Origin: Thalassovita taeanensis
GTDB taxonomy: Bacteria > Pseudomonadota > Alphaproteobacteria > Rhodobacterales > Rhodobacteraceae
DNA: 64,000 bases
Assembly (NCBI RefSeq): GCF_900110775.1
Contig: NZ_FOEP01000004.1
Location: 286,680-350,679, forward strand
Direction: 5' to 3'
Positions 1 through 7,745 of the stretch are shown here, piece after piece. Under the pieces are notes generated by a model, which saw only the letters and a program-made list of their open reading frames with translations, made no database searches and was not told where the DNA came from. Positions within the stretch are counted from its first letter, which is position 1; every line of letters starts with the position of its first letter. The position numbers were made by a program, and so were the translations under genes.

Positions 1-44
1 TTCGACGCTCTGGGTGACGTGTCGATGAGGAAAGGAAACGCTAC

Positions 45-479
45 ATGACACCCACCCGCTACGCCTTTATCAAGGCAAACTGGCACGCCGACATCGTCGA
101 CCGTGCGCTCGACGGCTTCGCCGAACTGATTCCCGCCGCCCAGATTGATGTCTTCGACGTCCCCGGCGCGTTTGAAATGCCCCTGCTCGCCCGCGATCTG
201 GCCCAGACCGGCCGCTACGCCGCCGTCGCCTGCGCCGCCTTCGTCGTGGATGGCGGGATCTACCGACATGATTTCGTGGCGCAGGCCGTGGTCGACGGTC
301 TCATGCGCGCAGGCCTCGATACCGGCATCCCGGTGCTCTCGGTCTCGCTGACCCCACACCACTATCAGGAAACCGACCACCACAACGAAATCTACCGCGC
401 GCATTTCGTCGAAAAAGGCCGCGAGGCCGCCCGCGCCGCGCTCACAATCGGTAAAACCCGCGCCGCTCTGGCCGCCTGA
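45..479 (+). CDS. ribH: 6,7-dimethyl-8-ribityllumazine synthase (RibH2 type)
   Basis: Condenses 5-amino-6-ribitylaminouracil with 3,4-dihydroxy-2-butanone-4-phosphate in the penultimate step of riboflavin synthesis, in the cytoplasm. The 144-residue protein carries the substrate-site motif DVPGAFEMP near residues 38-46 and a His at 75 (IYRHDF), where the family has its catalytic His. The N-terminal ANWH with Trp13 resembles the RibH2 branch known from rhizobia and Brucella. An AAAGGAAA ribosome site lies about 6 bases before the ATG. The gene stands alone here, convergent with serB; a second ribH elsewhere in the genome would be usual if this is RibH2, but that is inference. Confidence 0.9.
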   Translation: MTPTRYAFIKANWHADIVDRALDGFAELIPAAQIDVFDVPGAFEMPLLARDLAQTGRYAAVACAAFVVDGGIYRHDFVAQAVVDGLMRAGLDTGIPVLSVSLTPHHYQETDHHNEIYRAHFVEKGREAARAALTIGKTRAALAA

Positions 480-507
480 TACCCGAAAGACTGCCCCACA
501 CCTCAGG

Positions 508-539
508 CTTCTTTCTGATGAAAATACTCAAATCCCGCC
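508..539 (+). repeat. Dispersed intergenic repeat, copy A
   Basis: Copy of a degenerate element also found at 7463-7490, 27361-27400 (minus) and 43434-43466. All four share TTC and, about 12 bases further on, AAATA followed by a C/G-rich run. This copy sits just after the ribH stop and is the least GC-rich in its tail. Confidence 0.4.
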
Positions 540-564
540 CCGTCCGCCTCAGCGCGGTCGGGGC
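537..564. terminator. Hairpin between convergent ribH and serB
   Basis: GCCCCG and CCGC pair with GCGG and CGGGGC, 10 pairs with one internal mismatch and a 6-base loop. No T-run follows on either strand, so it may be a processing or weak terminator hairpin shared by the two convergent genes. Confidence 0.45.
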
Positions 565-591
565 CTGCCCGTCCCGCTTCAGCAAACGACC

Positions 592-1470
592 TCAGGCGCC
601 AACAAATTCCTCACGCGCATAGCCCTGCAAATACAGCAGCGCCGTCAGATCGCCGTGATTGATCCGCACCTCGCATTGCGCCGCCACGCTGGGCTTGGCA
701 TGCAGCGCCACGCCGGTGCCCGCCCGGCCCAGCATCCCAAGGTCATTCGCCCCGTCGCCCACCGCCAGAACATCGGCCTCCTCGATGCCCAGATGCCGGG
801 TGATCCGTTCCAACGCATCCACCTTGGCCTGCCGCCCCAGAATCGGCCGCGCCACATCACCGCTCAGCTTGCCATCCTCGATCAGCAGAATATTGGCGTG
901 GTTCTCGTCAAACCCCAGCTCGCGCGCCACATGCCCGGTGAACGCCGTGAAGCCACCCGACACCAACGCGGCATAGCCCCCAACCGCCCGCATCGTCGCA
1001 ACCAAAGCCTTGCCGCCCGGCATGAAACTGATCCGCTCGGCCAACACCTTGCCGATCACGGCTTCGTCCAGCCCCTTCAGCAGCCCGACCCGCTCCAGCA
1101 ATGCGCCCTCGAAATCCAGCTCACCGTTCATCGCCCGCGCGGTGATATCCGCCACGCGCGCCCCAACGCCCGCCTCATCGGCCAGCTCGTCAATACACTC
1201 CTGCCGGATCATCGTGCTGTCCATATCGGCCAGCAACATCTTCTTCTTGCGCCCCGCAGCAGGCTGCACGATCAGATCCAACCCCAAACGCTGCATCTCT
1301 TCCCAAACGTCCCAGCGATTGTCCGGCAGAACCGACAGCTCGAATTCCGCGGCTTCGGCCTGCGCCAACCACACAACATCCCCCCCACCCCAGGCATCGC
1401 GCAGCGAATCAAGCAGCGCACGTTCCAGATGAGGCTCTTCGGGATTGGACAGGATCGTGGCGACATACAT
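592..1470 (-). CDS. serB: Phosphoserine phosphatase
   Basis: Removes phosphate from O-phosphoserine, the last step of the phosphorylated serine pathway. HAD-superfamily motifs are plain: DMDST with nucleophile Asp82 and acid Asp84, an SGGFTAF motif near residue 165, and GDGANDLGML near the C-terminus. At 292 residues it has the N-terminal regulatory half common to long bacterial SerB. It is divergent from serC-serA, so all three serine-synthesis genes lie together around one 160-base intergenic region. Confidence 0.95.
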   Translation of the reverse strand: MYVATILSNPEEPHLERALLDSLRDAWGGGDVVWLAQAEAAEFELSVLPDNRWDVWEEMQRLGLDLIVQPAAGRKKKMLLADMDSTMIRQECIDELADEAGVGARVADITARAMNGELDFEGALLERVGLLKGLDEAVIGKVLAERISFMPGGKALVATMRAVGGYAALVSGGFTAFTGHVARELGFDENHANILLIEDGKLSGDVARPILGRQAKVDALERITRHLGIEEADVLAVGDGANDLGMLGRAGTGVALHAKPSVAAQCEVRINHGDLTALLYLQGYAREEFVGA

Positions 1471-1570
1471 GGGGCAAAGCTCCGTTCACAGTTGGTCTGC
1501 GTCGCAAAAGCGCATTCAAGCGGCGCTATAGCTGCATTTTTACCATTGTGAAAGCATCGGAACCACACTA

Positions 1571-1632
1571 TCTGCGTCGGTGGGACACCCCTCCCCAACG
1601 GGGGGCGCTTATCTGGAAGGGTAGCACAAATG
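1571..1632 (+). promoter_or_regulatory. Candidate serC leader RNA element
   Basis: Just before serC, CTCCCC (1591-1596) pairs with GGGGGG (1600-1605) around a 3-base AAC loop. ACCC (1587-1590) can pair with GGGT (1619-1622), which overlaps the purine-rich ribosome site GGAAGGG. The position and simple C-rich/G-rich hairpin fit the serC RNA motif described in alphaproteobacteria in front of serC-serA. Assignment rests on position and pairing; I could not run a covariance model. Confidence 0.55.
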
Positions 1633-2781
1633 ACGACGACACAACCGGCACTGCGGCCGGCAAATCCGCGGTTCTCCTCTGGCCCCTGTGCCAAAATCCC
1701 CACATTTGATCTGGCCAAACTGTCTGGCGCGCCCTTGGGCCGCTCGCACCGTGCCGCTGTTGGCAAAGCCAAGCTGAAAGCCGCGATCGAAGGCACCCGT
1801 GAGATTCTCGGCATCCCCGCCGATTACCGCATCGGCATCGTGCCCGCGTCAGATACCGGCGCCGTCGAAATGGCGCTCTGGTCACTTCTGGGCCAACGCA
1901 AAGCTGAAATGGTCGCATGGGAAAGCTTCGGCGCGGGCTGGGTCACCGACGTGGTCAAGCAGCTGAAAATCGAAGCCGAGGTCAAGACCGCCGACTATGG
2001 CAAGATCGTTGATCTCAGCAGCATCGACTTCAACAACGACGTTGTCTTCACCTGGAACGGCACCACCTCGGGCGTGCGCGTCCCGAACGGTGATTTCATT
2101 CCCGCCGACCGTGACGGCCTGACCATCTGCGACGCCACCAGCGCTGCCTTCGCGATGGACCTGCCTTGGGACAAGCTGGATGTGACCACCTTCAGCTGGC
2201 AAAAAGTGCTGGGCGGCGAAGCAGCCCACGGCATGATCGTGCTCAGCCCCCGCGCGGTGGAACGCCTCGAAAGCTACACCCCCGCTTGGCCGCTGCCGAA
2301 AATTTTCCGCATGACCAAGGGCGGCAAGCTGATCGAAGGTATCTTCGTCGGTGAAACCATCAACACCCCCTCGATGCTGGCAGTCGAAGATTACCTGCTG
2401 GCCCTCGATTGGGCGCGCGACGTTGGCGGCCTGTCCGGGCTGATCGCCCGTGCGGATGCCAATGCCGGGGCGGTCTGGGATTTCTGCGCCGCACGCGACT
2501 GGATCGACAATCTGGCCGAAGATGACGCCACGCGCTCGAACACCAGCGTGTGCCTGAAATTCACCGATGACCGCATCAAGGACGGCGCCGCATTCGCCAA
2601 GGCAGTGGCCAAGCGTTTGGAAGCGGAAAACATCGCGCTGGATATCGGCGCCTATCGCGACGCGCCCGCCGGTCTTCGGATCTGGTGTGGTGGCACGGTT
2701 GAAACCTCGGATGTGGCGGCGATGCTGCCCTGGCTCGAATGGGCGTTCGAGGCCGAGATCGCAGCGCAGGCTGCGGCCTAA
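1630..2781 (+). CDS. serC: Phosphoserine aminotransferase
   Basis: PLP-dependent transamination of 3-phosphohydroxypyruvate with glutamate to O-phosphoserine. The 383-residue protein belongs to the class-V aminotransferase fold; the PLP-binding lysine is Lys192 in the SWQKVLGGE motif, and DATSAAF (168-174) supplies the pyridine-nitrogen Asp. It is of the alphaproteobacterial type, longer than the roughly 360-residue enterobacterial SerC. It precedes serA by 125 bases in the same direction, so the two probably share the leader at 1571-1632. Confidence 0.95.
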   Translation: MTTTQPALRPANPRFSSGPCAKIPTFDLAKLSGAPLGRSHRAAVGKAKLKAAIEGTREILGIPADYRIGIVPASDTGAVEMALWSLLGQRKAEMVAWESFGAGWVTDVVKQLKIEAEVKTADYGKIVDLSSIDFNNDVVFTWNGTTSGVRVPNGDFIPADRDGLTICDATSAAFAMDLPWDKLDVTTFSWQKVLGGEAAHGMIVLSPRAVERLESYTPAWPLPKIFRMTKGGKLIEGIFVGETINTPSMLAVEDYLLALDWARDVGGLSGLIARADANAGAVWDFCAARDWIDNLAEDDATRSNTSVCLKFTDDRIKDGAAFAKAVAKRLEAENIALDIGAYRDAPAGLRIWCGGTVETSDVAAMLPWLEWAFEAEIAAQAAA

Positions 2782-2790
2782 CGATATTCT

Positions 2791-2812
2791 GGCTGCGCAT
2801 TCGTGCGCAGCC
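2791..2812 (+). terminator. Hairpin between serC and serA
   Basis: A perfect 9-pair stem GGCTGCGCA/TGCGCAGCC with a TTCG tetraloop, 10 bases after the serC stop. It is followed by TCCCCCAAAA and has no T-run, so it is more likely a transcript-stabilising or processing hairpin than a full terminator. Confidence 0.5.
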
Positions 2813-2906
2813 TCCCCCAAAATTGGAAACTTTCGTGCGAAAATCGCGTATGCATGTGATGTGTATGCCCTGTGCATCGAAAGTGTAGAGCAAAAAGGAC
2901 CCAGAA

Positions 2907-4502
2907 ATGGCCCCTCGCGTACTCATCTCTGACAAACTCTCTGACGCCGCCGTACAGATCTTCAAGGATCGCGGTATTGACGTCGATTTCCGCCCCGAGC
3001 TGGGCAAAGACAAAGATGCCCTGCTGGCCGTGATCGGCGAGTATGACGGCCTGGCGATCCGTTCGGCCACCAAGGTGACCGACAAGATCCTCGAAGCGGC
3101 CACCAACCTTAAAGTGGTCGGCCGCGCCGGGATCGGCACCGATAACGTGGACAAGGACGCCGCCAGCAAAAAAGGCGTGATCGTCATGAACACGCCCTTC
3201 GGCAACATGATCACCACCGCCGAACATGCCATCGCCATGATGTTCGCCGTCGCCCGCCAGATCCCCGAGGCATCCGCCTCAACCCACGCTGGCAAATGGG
3301 AAAAATCGAAATTCATGGGCGTCGAGCTGACCGCGAAAACGCTGGGCGTGATCGGTGCAGGTAACATTGGCGGCATCGTTTGTGACCGTGCCCGTGGCCT
3401 GAAAATGAAAGTGGTCGCCTTCGATCCTTTCCTGTCCGAAGAAAAAGCCGCCAAGATGGGCGTCGAAAAAGTCGAGCTCGACGAGCTGCTGAAGCGCGCC
3501 GATTTCATCACCCTGCACGTGCCGCTGACCGACACCACCCGCAACATTCTGTCGGCTGAAAATCTGGCCAAAACCAAAAAAGGCGTGCGGATCATCAACT
3601 GCGCCCGTGGCGGTCTGGTGGATGAGGCCGCGCTGGCGGAACTACTGAAATCCGGCCACGTTGCCGGCGCCGCCTTCGACGTTTTCGCCGAAGAACCCGC
3701 CACCGAAAACGTCCTCTTCGGCCTGCCCAACGTCGTCTGCACCCCCCACCTCGGCGCCGCCACATCCGAGGCGCAAGAAAACGTAGCCCTGCAGGTGGCC
3801 GAGCAGATGTCGAACTATCTGCTTGATGGCGCAGTAGAAAATGCGCTGAACATGCCGTCGATGACCGCCGAGGAAGCCAAGGTCATGGGCCCTTGGGTCA
3901 AACTGTCGGGTCATCTGGGCAGCTTCATCGGTCAGCTGACCGACGAGCCGATCAAGGCGATCAACATCCTTTATGATGGTGTTGTGGCCGAGATGAACCT
4001 GGCCGCACTGAACTGCGCCGTGGTCGCCGGGATCATGAAAAAATCCAACCCAGACGTGAACATGGTGTCAGCCCCGGTTGTCGCCAAAGAGCGCGGGATT
4101 CAGATCTCGACCACCAATCAGGACAAATCCGGCGCCTTCGAAGGATATGTCAAAGTGACGGTCGTGACCGAAAAGCGCGAGCGTTCGATCGCGGGTACGG
4201 TGTTCAGCGATGGCAAGCCGCGCTTCATCCAGATCAAGGGCATCAACATCGATGCCGAGGTCGGTGAAGACATGCTCTACACCACCAACGAAGATGTCCC
4301 CGGTATCATCGGGACGCTGGGCGGTCTCTTGGGCAAAAATGGCGTGAACATCGCCAACTTCACCCTCGGCCGCGCCAAAACCGGCGGCGAGGCGATTGCC
4401 CTGCTCTATGTCGATGGCCCGCTGCAAGCCAATGTTCTGCAAGAACTGACCGCGACCGGTCTGTTCCGGCAGGTCAAACCGCTGCACTTCGACATCGCAT
4501 AA
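2907..4502 (+). CDS. serA: D-3-phosphoglycerate dehydrogenase
   Basis: Oxidises 3-phosphoglycerate with NAD, the first committed step of serine synthesis. In order: N-terminal substrate domain, Rossmann domain with GVIGAGNIGG near residues 147-156, catalytic triad residues in NCARGG (Arg), EEPA (Glu) and CTPHLGAAT (His), then an intervening domain and a C-terminal ACT domain (DVPGIIGTLGGLL). The 531-residue length is the long form, whose C-terminal domains allow serine feedback in relatives. An AAAAAGGA ribosome site precedes the ATG. Codirectional with serC. Confidence 0.96.
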   Translation: MAPRVLISDKLSDAAVQIFKDRGIDVDFRPELGKDKDALLAVIGEYDGLAIRSATKVTDKILEAATNLKVVGRAGIGTDNVDKDAASKKGVIVMNTPFGNMITTAEHAIAMMFAVARQIPEASASTHAGKWEKSKFMGVELTAKTLGVIGAGNIGGIVCDRARGLKMKVVAFDPFLSEEKAAKMGVEKVELDELLKRADFITLHVPLTDTTRNILSAENLAKTKKGVRIINCARGGLVDEAALAELLKSGHVAGAAFDVFAEEPATENVLFGLPNVVCTPHLGAATSEAQENVALQVAEQMSNYLLDGAVENALNMPSMTAEEAKVMGPWVKLSGHLGSFIGQLTDEPIKAINILYDGVVAEMNLAALNCAVVAGIMKKSNPDVNMVSAPVVAKERGIQISTTNQDKSGAFEGYVKVTVVTEKRERSIAGTVFSDGKPRFIQIKGINIDAEVGEDMLYTTNEDVPGIIGTLGGLLGKNGVNIANFTLGRAKTGGEAIALLYVDGPLQANVLQELTATGLFRQVKPLHFDIA

Positions 4503-4508
4503 CAAATT

Positions 4509-4540
4509 GCCCCGGTGCCGTATTCGAACGGCACCGGGGC
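4509..4540. terminator. Bidirectional terminator-like hairpin after serA
   Basis: A 13-pair perfect stem (4509-4521 with 4528-4540) and a 6-base loop lie 7 bases after the serA stop. Read on the minus strand it is followed by AATTTGTT, so it may serve both serA and the convergent gene at 4561-4932. Confidence 0.65.
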
Positions 4541-4560
4541 CTCAGATCGGCCATACTGTC

Positions 4561-4932
4561 TCAGCCACGGCGTACCTGCAGCACAACGATCACCAGAAAC
4601 ACCAGCATTGAGGCGAGCGTAAGAAGCGAGCCCAGCTTGGCCAGTGTTTCCCCGGTTTCTTTCACCGCCATGGCAATGCCCGGCACGATCGTAACCAGCC
4701 CCAGCACTGCCAGCGCCAGATGCAGTTTGGGCAAAGCCCCCAGCGCCGCGTCCGGCACAAGGTGATAGTAAAAGGCAAAAATTGCCATAGACACCCAGCC
4801 CAGCAAGTTCAAATGTGCATGCGCCGGTGCCATGATATGATCATGGCTGGCAGACATCTGAATGCCCCAGATCATACCAAGAGAGACCGAAACAATCGCG
4901 ACCAGAAAGAAATAGATCGAAATACCCTTCAT
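4561..4932 (-). CDS. Small four-helix membrane protein with oxidase-like His motif
   Basis: A 123-residue integral membrane protein of unproven function. Four hydrophobic segments lie near residues 4-24, 40-59, 67-90 and 98-119. The stretch HAHLNLLGW (His38, His40) and YYH (His57) resemble the helices of heme-copper (cbb3/NorB-like) subunit I, and relatives in this group are often annotated as cytochrome-oxidase-like, but at this size it cannot be a catalytic subunit. The start was set at MKGISIYF because a GGAG ribosome site lies upstream of that ATG; a longer reading to 5043 lacks membrane-protein character. Divergent from the phosphatase at 5120. Confidence 0.7.
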   Translation of the reverse strand: MKGISIYFFLVAIVSVSLGMIWGIQMSASHDHIMAPAHAHLNLLGWVSMAIFAFYYHLVPDAALGALPKLHLALAVLGLVTIVPGIAMAVKETGETLAKLGSLLTLASMLVFLVIVVLQVRRG

Positions 4933-5119
4933 CTGTGCAGACTCCGTTGAATTGAGTTGATTTGTATACATCCGACCGGAAAATGCCGACGGACAGCGGG
5001 CACAATACCCTATTTCCCCGCGCCAATCACGCCCGTCCAACACTTCAGACTGTCAAAGTCTTTCCGCACCATCGGCAATGCGCTAATAACGCCCCGAGCA
5101 ACACTGAAACGAGTTCCAG

Positions 5120-5854
5120 ATGCCCGACTTTCCACTTTATGCGATCGGTGACATTCACGGTCAGATCGACATGTTGAACGCGGCGATTGCGCTGATCCAG
5201 GACGATGGCGGCGCCGATGCCAATATCGTGTTTCTTGGCGATCTGGTGGACCGCGGCCCCGGCAGTCGTGAGGTGATTGATCTGTTGCAACAGGGCCAGT
5301 CCGCAGGGCGCCCTTGGACCGTACTTTCAGGCAATCATGATAGGATGTTCGCCGATTTCTTGTCCAGCGGAAGGATTGACCACCCGCGTATTCTGTCGGG
5401 TATTTCCTGGGAGAATCCACGTTTGGGGGGGCTGGAAACGCTAGCCTCCTATGGCGTGAACGCGATCGACATGCCCGTTGAACACCTCTGGGCCGCCGCG
5501 CAGGAGGCCGTGCCCGCGCGGCATTTGGCATTCCTGAACAATTTGCCGACATACCATGAGGTTGAGGATCTTCTGTTTGTGCACGCCGGCATCGCGCCGG
5601 GTGTACCACTGCAGATGCAGACAGCCGAAGATATGATGTGGATACGAGGCCCGTTCCTGACGCACACCAAGCCGCACCCGTGGCTGGTTGTGCATGGGCA
5701 TACCGCGGTTGATCAGGCAGAGCATCAAGGGAACCGCGTCAATCTGGACAGTGGTGCAGGCTACGGTCGCCCGATCACCGCAGCGGTGTTTGAGAGCGGC
5801 CAAGTCTGGACCCTGAAGCCGGGAGGGCGCCAGGCTCTGCGACCGGTCGTTTGA
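5120..5854 (+). CDS. Metallophosphoesterase, serine/threonine phosphatase family
   Basis: A 244-residue two-metal phosphatase of the PPP/ApaH-like superfamily. The metal and phosphate motifs are in the expected order: GDIHGQ (residues 10-15), GDLVDRG (40-46), GNHDR (71-75), VHAG near 155 and VHGHT near 193. The substrate could be a phosphoprotein or a dinucleoside tetraphosphate; the sequence does not decide. It stands alone, divergent from the membrane protein at 4561-4932. Confidence 0.85.
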   Translation: MPDFPLYAIGDIHGQIDMLNAAIALIQDDGGADANIVFLGDLVDRGPGSREVIDLLQQGQSAGRPWTVLSGNHDRMFADFLSSGRIDHPRILSGISWENPRLGGLETLASYGVNAIDMPVEHLWAAAQEAVPARHLAFLNNLPTYHEVEDLLFVHAGIAPGVPLQMQTAEDMMWIRGPFLTHTKPHPWLVVHGHTAVDQAEHQGNRVNLDSGAGYGRPITAAVFESGQVWTLKPGGRQALRPVV

Positions 5855-6285
5855 CTGAGACCTGCGGCGGGCCGCTGTTTCAGGCCGGTCCTTTGCAAAC
5901 TTTTGGCAAAAAAGTTACACCACATGCTCGCTCCCCGGAGAGGCGCATTACAAGCCTGAGAAACGATAATGCGCCAGAAAATCAAACGGATCAGGCCGAG
6001 CTTCTGCCAGAAAGTCTGCATGCCGTGCCGCGCGGCGAGCAGACGGAAAACCGGCGTGGTCCGACTGCTGAGTGAAATCAACGCGTAGAGCATATGTCAG
6101 ACCGGCTGGAGCAGTGAAACATACCCGACGGGCACTTTCCGGGTAGGAAAATTCAACCCCGCGCCGCCTGTCCAAAACCTATACCAACGGGGTAGAAACC
6201 GAAGTTCTGGCGCAGGTTCACGCTGTATATTGCTCAATCGATAGGGTAGCCTTCGCCAGAAATCACTGCTTCGGAGAGAACACCC
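5855..6285. other. 431-base gap without a supported gene
   Basis: Short reading frames on both strands here (for example minus 5948-6175) have no recognisable domain and no good ribosome site. AT-rich patches such as TATATT near 6228 may belong to the promoter of the thiolase at 6286. I see no terminator with a T-run and no tRNA. Confidence 0.5.
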
Positions 6286-7461
6286 ATGACTGATATCGTA
6301 ATCTTGGACGGTGCCCGCACCGCCATCGGCACGTTTGGCGGCTCTTTGGCGGGTATTCCCCCCACGCAGCTTGCGACGATTGCCGCAAAGGCCGCGATGG
6401 AACGCTCGGGCGTCGAACCCGGCCAGATCGGGCATGTGGTCTTTGGCCATGTGATCAACACCGAACCGCGCGACATGTATCTCAGCCGGGTTGCCGCAAT
6501 TGACGCGGGCATTCCTGATACGACACCCGCGATGAACGTAAACCGCCTGTGCGGATCGGGTGCGCAGGCAATCGTTTCTGTTGTGCAATCACTGATGCTG
6601 GGGGATGCCGAATTCGGCCTGGCCGGCGGCGCCGAAAACATGAGCCGCTCGCCCTATATCGTGCCAGATCAGCGCTGGGGCAGCAAGATGGGCGACATCC
6701 GCACGGTCGACATGATGCTGGGCGCGCTGAACTGCCCGTTTGGCACCGGCCACATGGGGGTGACTGCAGAAAACGTGGCGGACGAAAATAACGTCACGCG
6801 CGAACAGATGGACGCCTTCGCACTGGAAAGCCAGCGGCGCGCGGCGGCCGCCATCGAAGCCGGATATTTCGCGTCACAGATCGTGCCTGTCGATGTGCGC
6901 GTAAAACGCGACACGGTGGCTTTTGCCACAGACGAGCACCCCAAAGCCACCACAGCCGAAGCGCTCTCCGGCCTGCGTCCCGCCTTCCGCAAAGATGGCG
7001 CCGTGACAGCGGGCAACGCCTCGGGTCTGAATGATGGCGGTGCAGCGCTGGTTCTGGCCCGCGCCGACGCGGCCGAAAAAGCTGGGCTGAAACCCAAAGC
7101 CCGCGTCATCGGCTATGCCCACGCCGGCGTGCGCCCCGAGGTAATGGGAATCGGCCCGGTTCCCGCCGTGCAGAATTTGCTGGCCCGCACCGGCCTGAGC
7201 ATTGCCGATTTCGACGTGATCGAATCGAACGAAGCGTTTGCCGCGCAGGCACTGGCAGTCAATGCCGGGCTGGGCCTGGATGCGACCAAGGTGAACCCCA
7301 ACGGCGGCGCGATTGCACTTGGCCACCCGATCGGTGCCACCGGCGCGCTTATCACCATCAAAGCTCTGTATGAACTGGAGCGGATTGGCGGCTCGAAAGC
7401 GCTAATCACCATGTGCATCGGCGGCGGTCAGGGTATCGCGCTTGCGATCGAGCGTATCTGA
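6286..7461 (+). CDS. Acetyl-CoA C-acyltransferase (thiolase)
   Basis: Forms or cleaves beta-ketoacyl-CoA with CoA. The 391-residue protein has all thiolase active-site elements: nucleophile Cys89 in NRLCGSGAQ, His347 in GHPIGATGA and acid/base Cys377 in CIGGGQG. It resembles the biosynthetic/BktB-like class, so roles in polyhydroxyalkanoate or ethylmalonyl-CoA metabolism are possible. No phaB or other partner gene is adjacent, so pathway assignment is open. GGAGAG lies ahead of the ATG. Confidence 0.9.
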   Translation: MTDIVILDGARTAIGTFGGSLAGIPPTQLATIAAKAAMERSGVEPGQIGHVVFGHVINTEPRDMYLSRVAAIDAGIPDTTPAMNVNRLCGSGAQAIVSVVQSLMLGDAEFGLAGGAENMSRSPYIVPDQRWGSKMGDIRTVDMMLGALNCPFGTGHMGVTAENVADENNVTREQMDAFALESQRRAAAAIEAGYFASQIVPVDVRVKRDTVAFATDEHPKATTAEALSGLRPAFRKDGAVTAGNASGLNDGGAALVLARADAAEKAGLKPKARVIGYAHAGVRPEVMGIGPVPAVQNLLARTGLSIADFDVIESNEAFAAQALAVNAGLGLDATKVNPNGGAIALGHPIGATGALITIKALYELERIGGSKALITMCIGGGQGIALAIERI

Positions 7462-7462
7462 T

Positions 7463-7490
7463 CTTCACTTTGACAAAAATACTCCGGGGG
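7463..7490 (+). repeat. Dispersed intergenic repeat, copy B
   Basis: Begins 2 bases after the thiolase stop and carries TTC, then AAATACTCC and a G-run. See copies at 508, 27361 and 43434. Confidence 0.45.
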
Positions 7491-7492
7491 AA

Positions 7493-7533
7493 CGTTCCAA
7501 ATCGCAGATTGGGAACGTGGGGGCAGCGCCCCC
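7493..7533 (+). terminator. Paired hairpins downstream of thiolase
   Basis: CGTTCCAAATC (7493-7503) pairs with GATTGGGAACG (7507-7517) with one mismatch, followed at once by GGGGG/CCCCC (7519-7533). No T-run follows. The 284-base gap up to the pbpC stop holds this and repeat copy B; I see no gene in it. Confidence 0.45.
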
Positions 7534-7745
7534 GCCCCGCCCGCCGCAGGCGACATGCTTGCGTTTGCTTGGCTCCCCCGGTCTTTCCGATATCCACCCC
7601 AGAAAACACCTCAAGTGCCGCATGAACGGCTTGAATGGACGCTAGGGCGCGCAGATATGCATACGGATTTGCCCGACCGCGAGCAATTTGGTTAAGTTTT
7701 CCGCAGGAAAATCCGTACCAATCCAATTCGCCCCGTCCCGCAATC

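Noticed and set aside
1882..2877. Minus-strand open frame opposite serC
   Set aside because: Antisense to serC, with no start context and no domain.
5948..6175. 75-codon minus-strand frame in the gap before the thiolase gene
   Set aside because: No recognisable domain, no convincing ribosome site, and overlapping alternatives in other frames are equally long.
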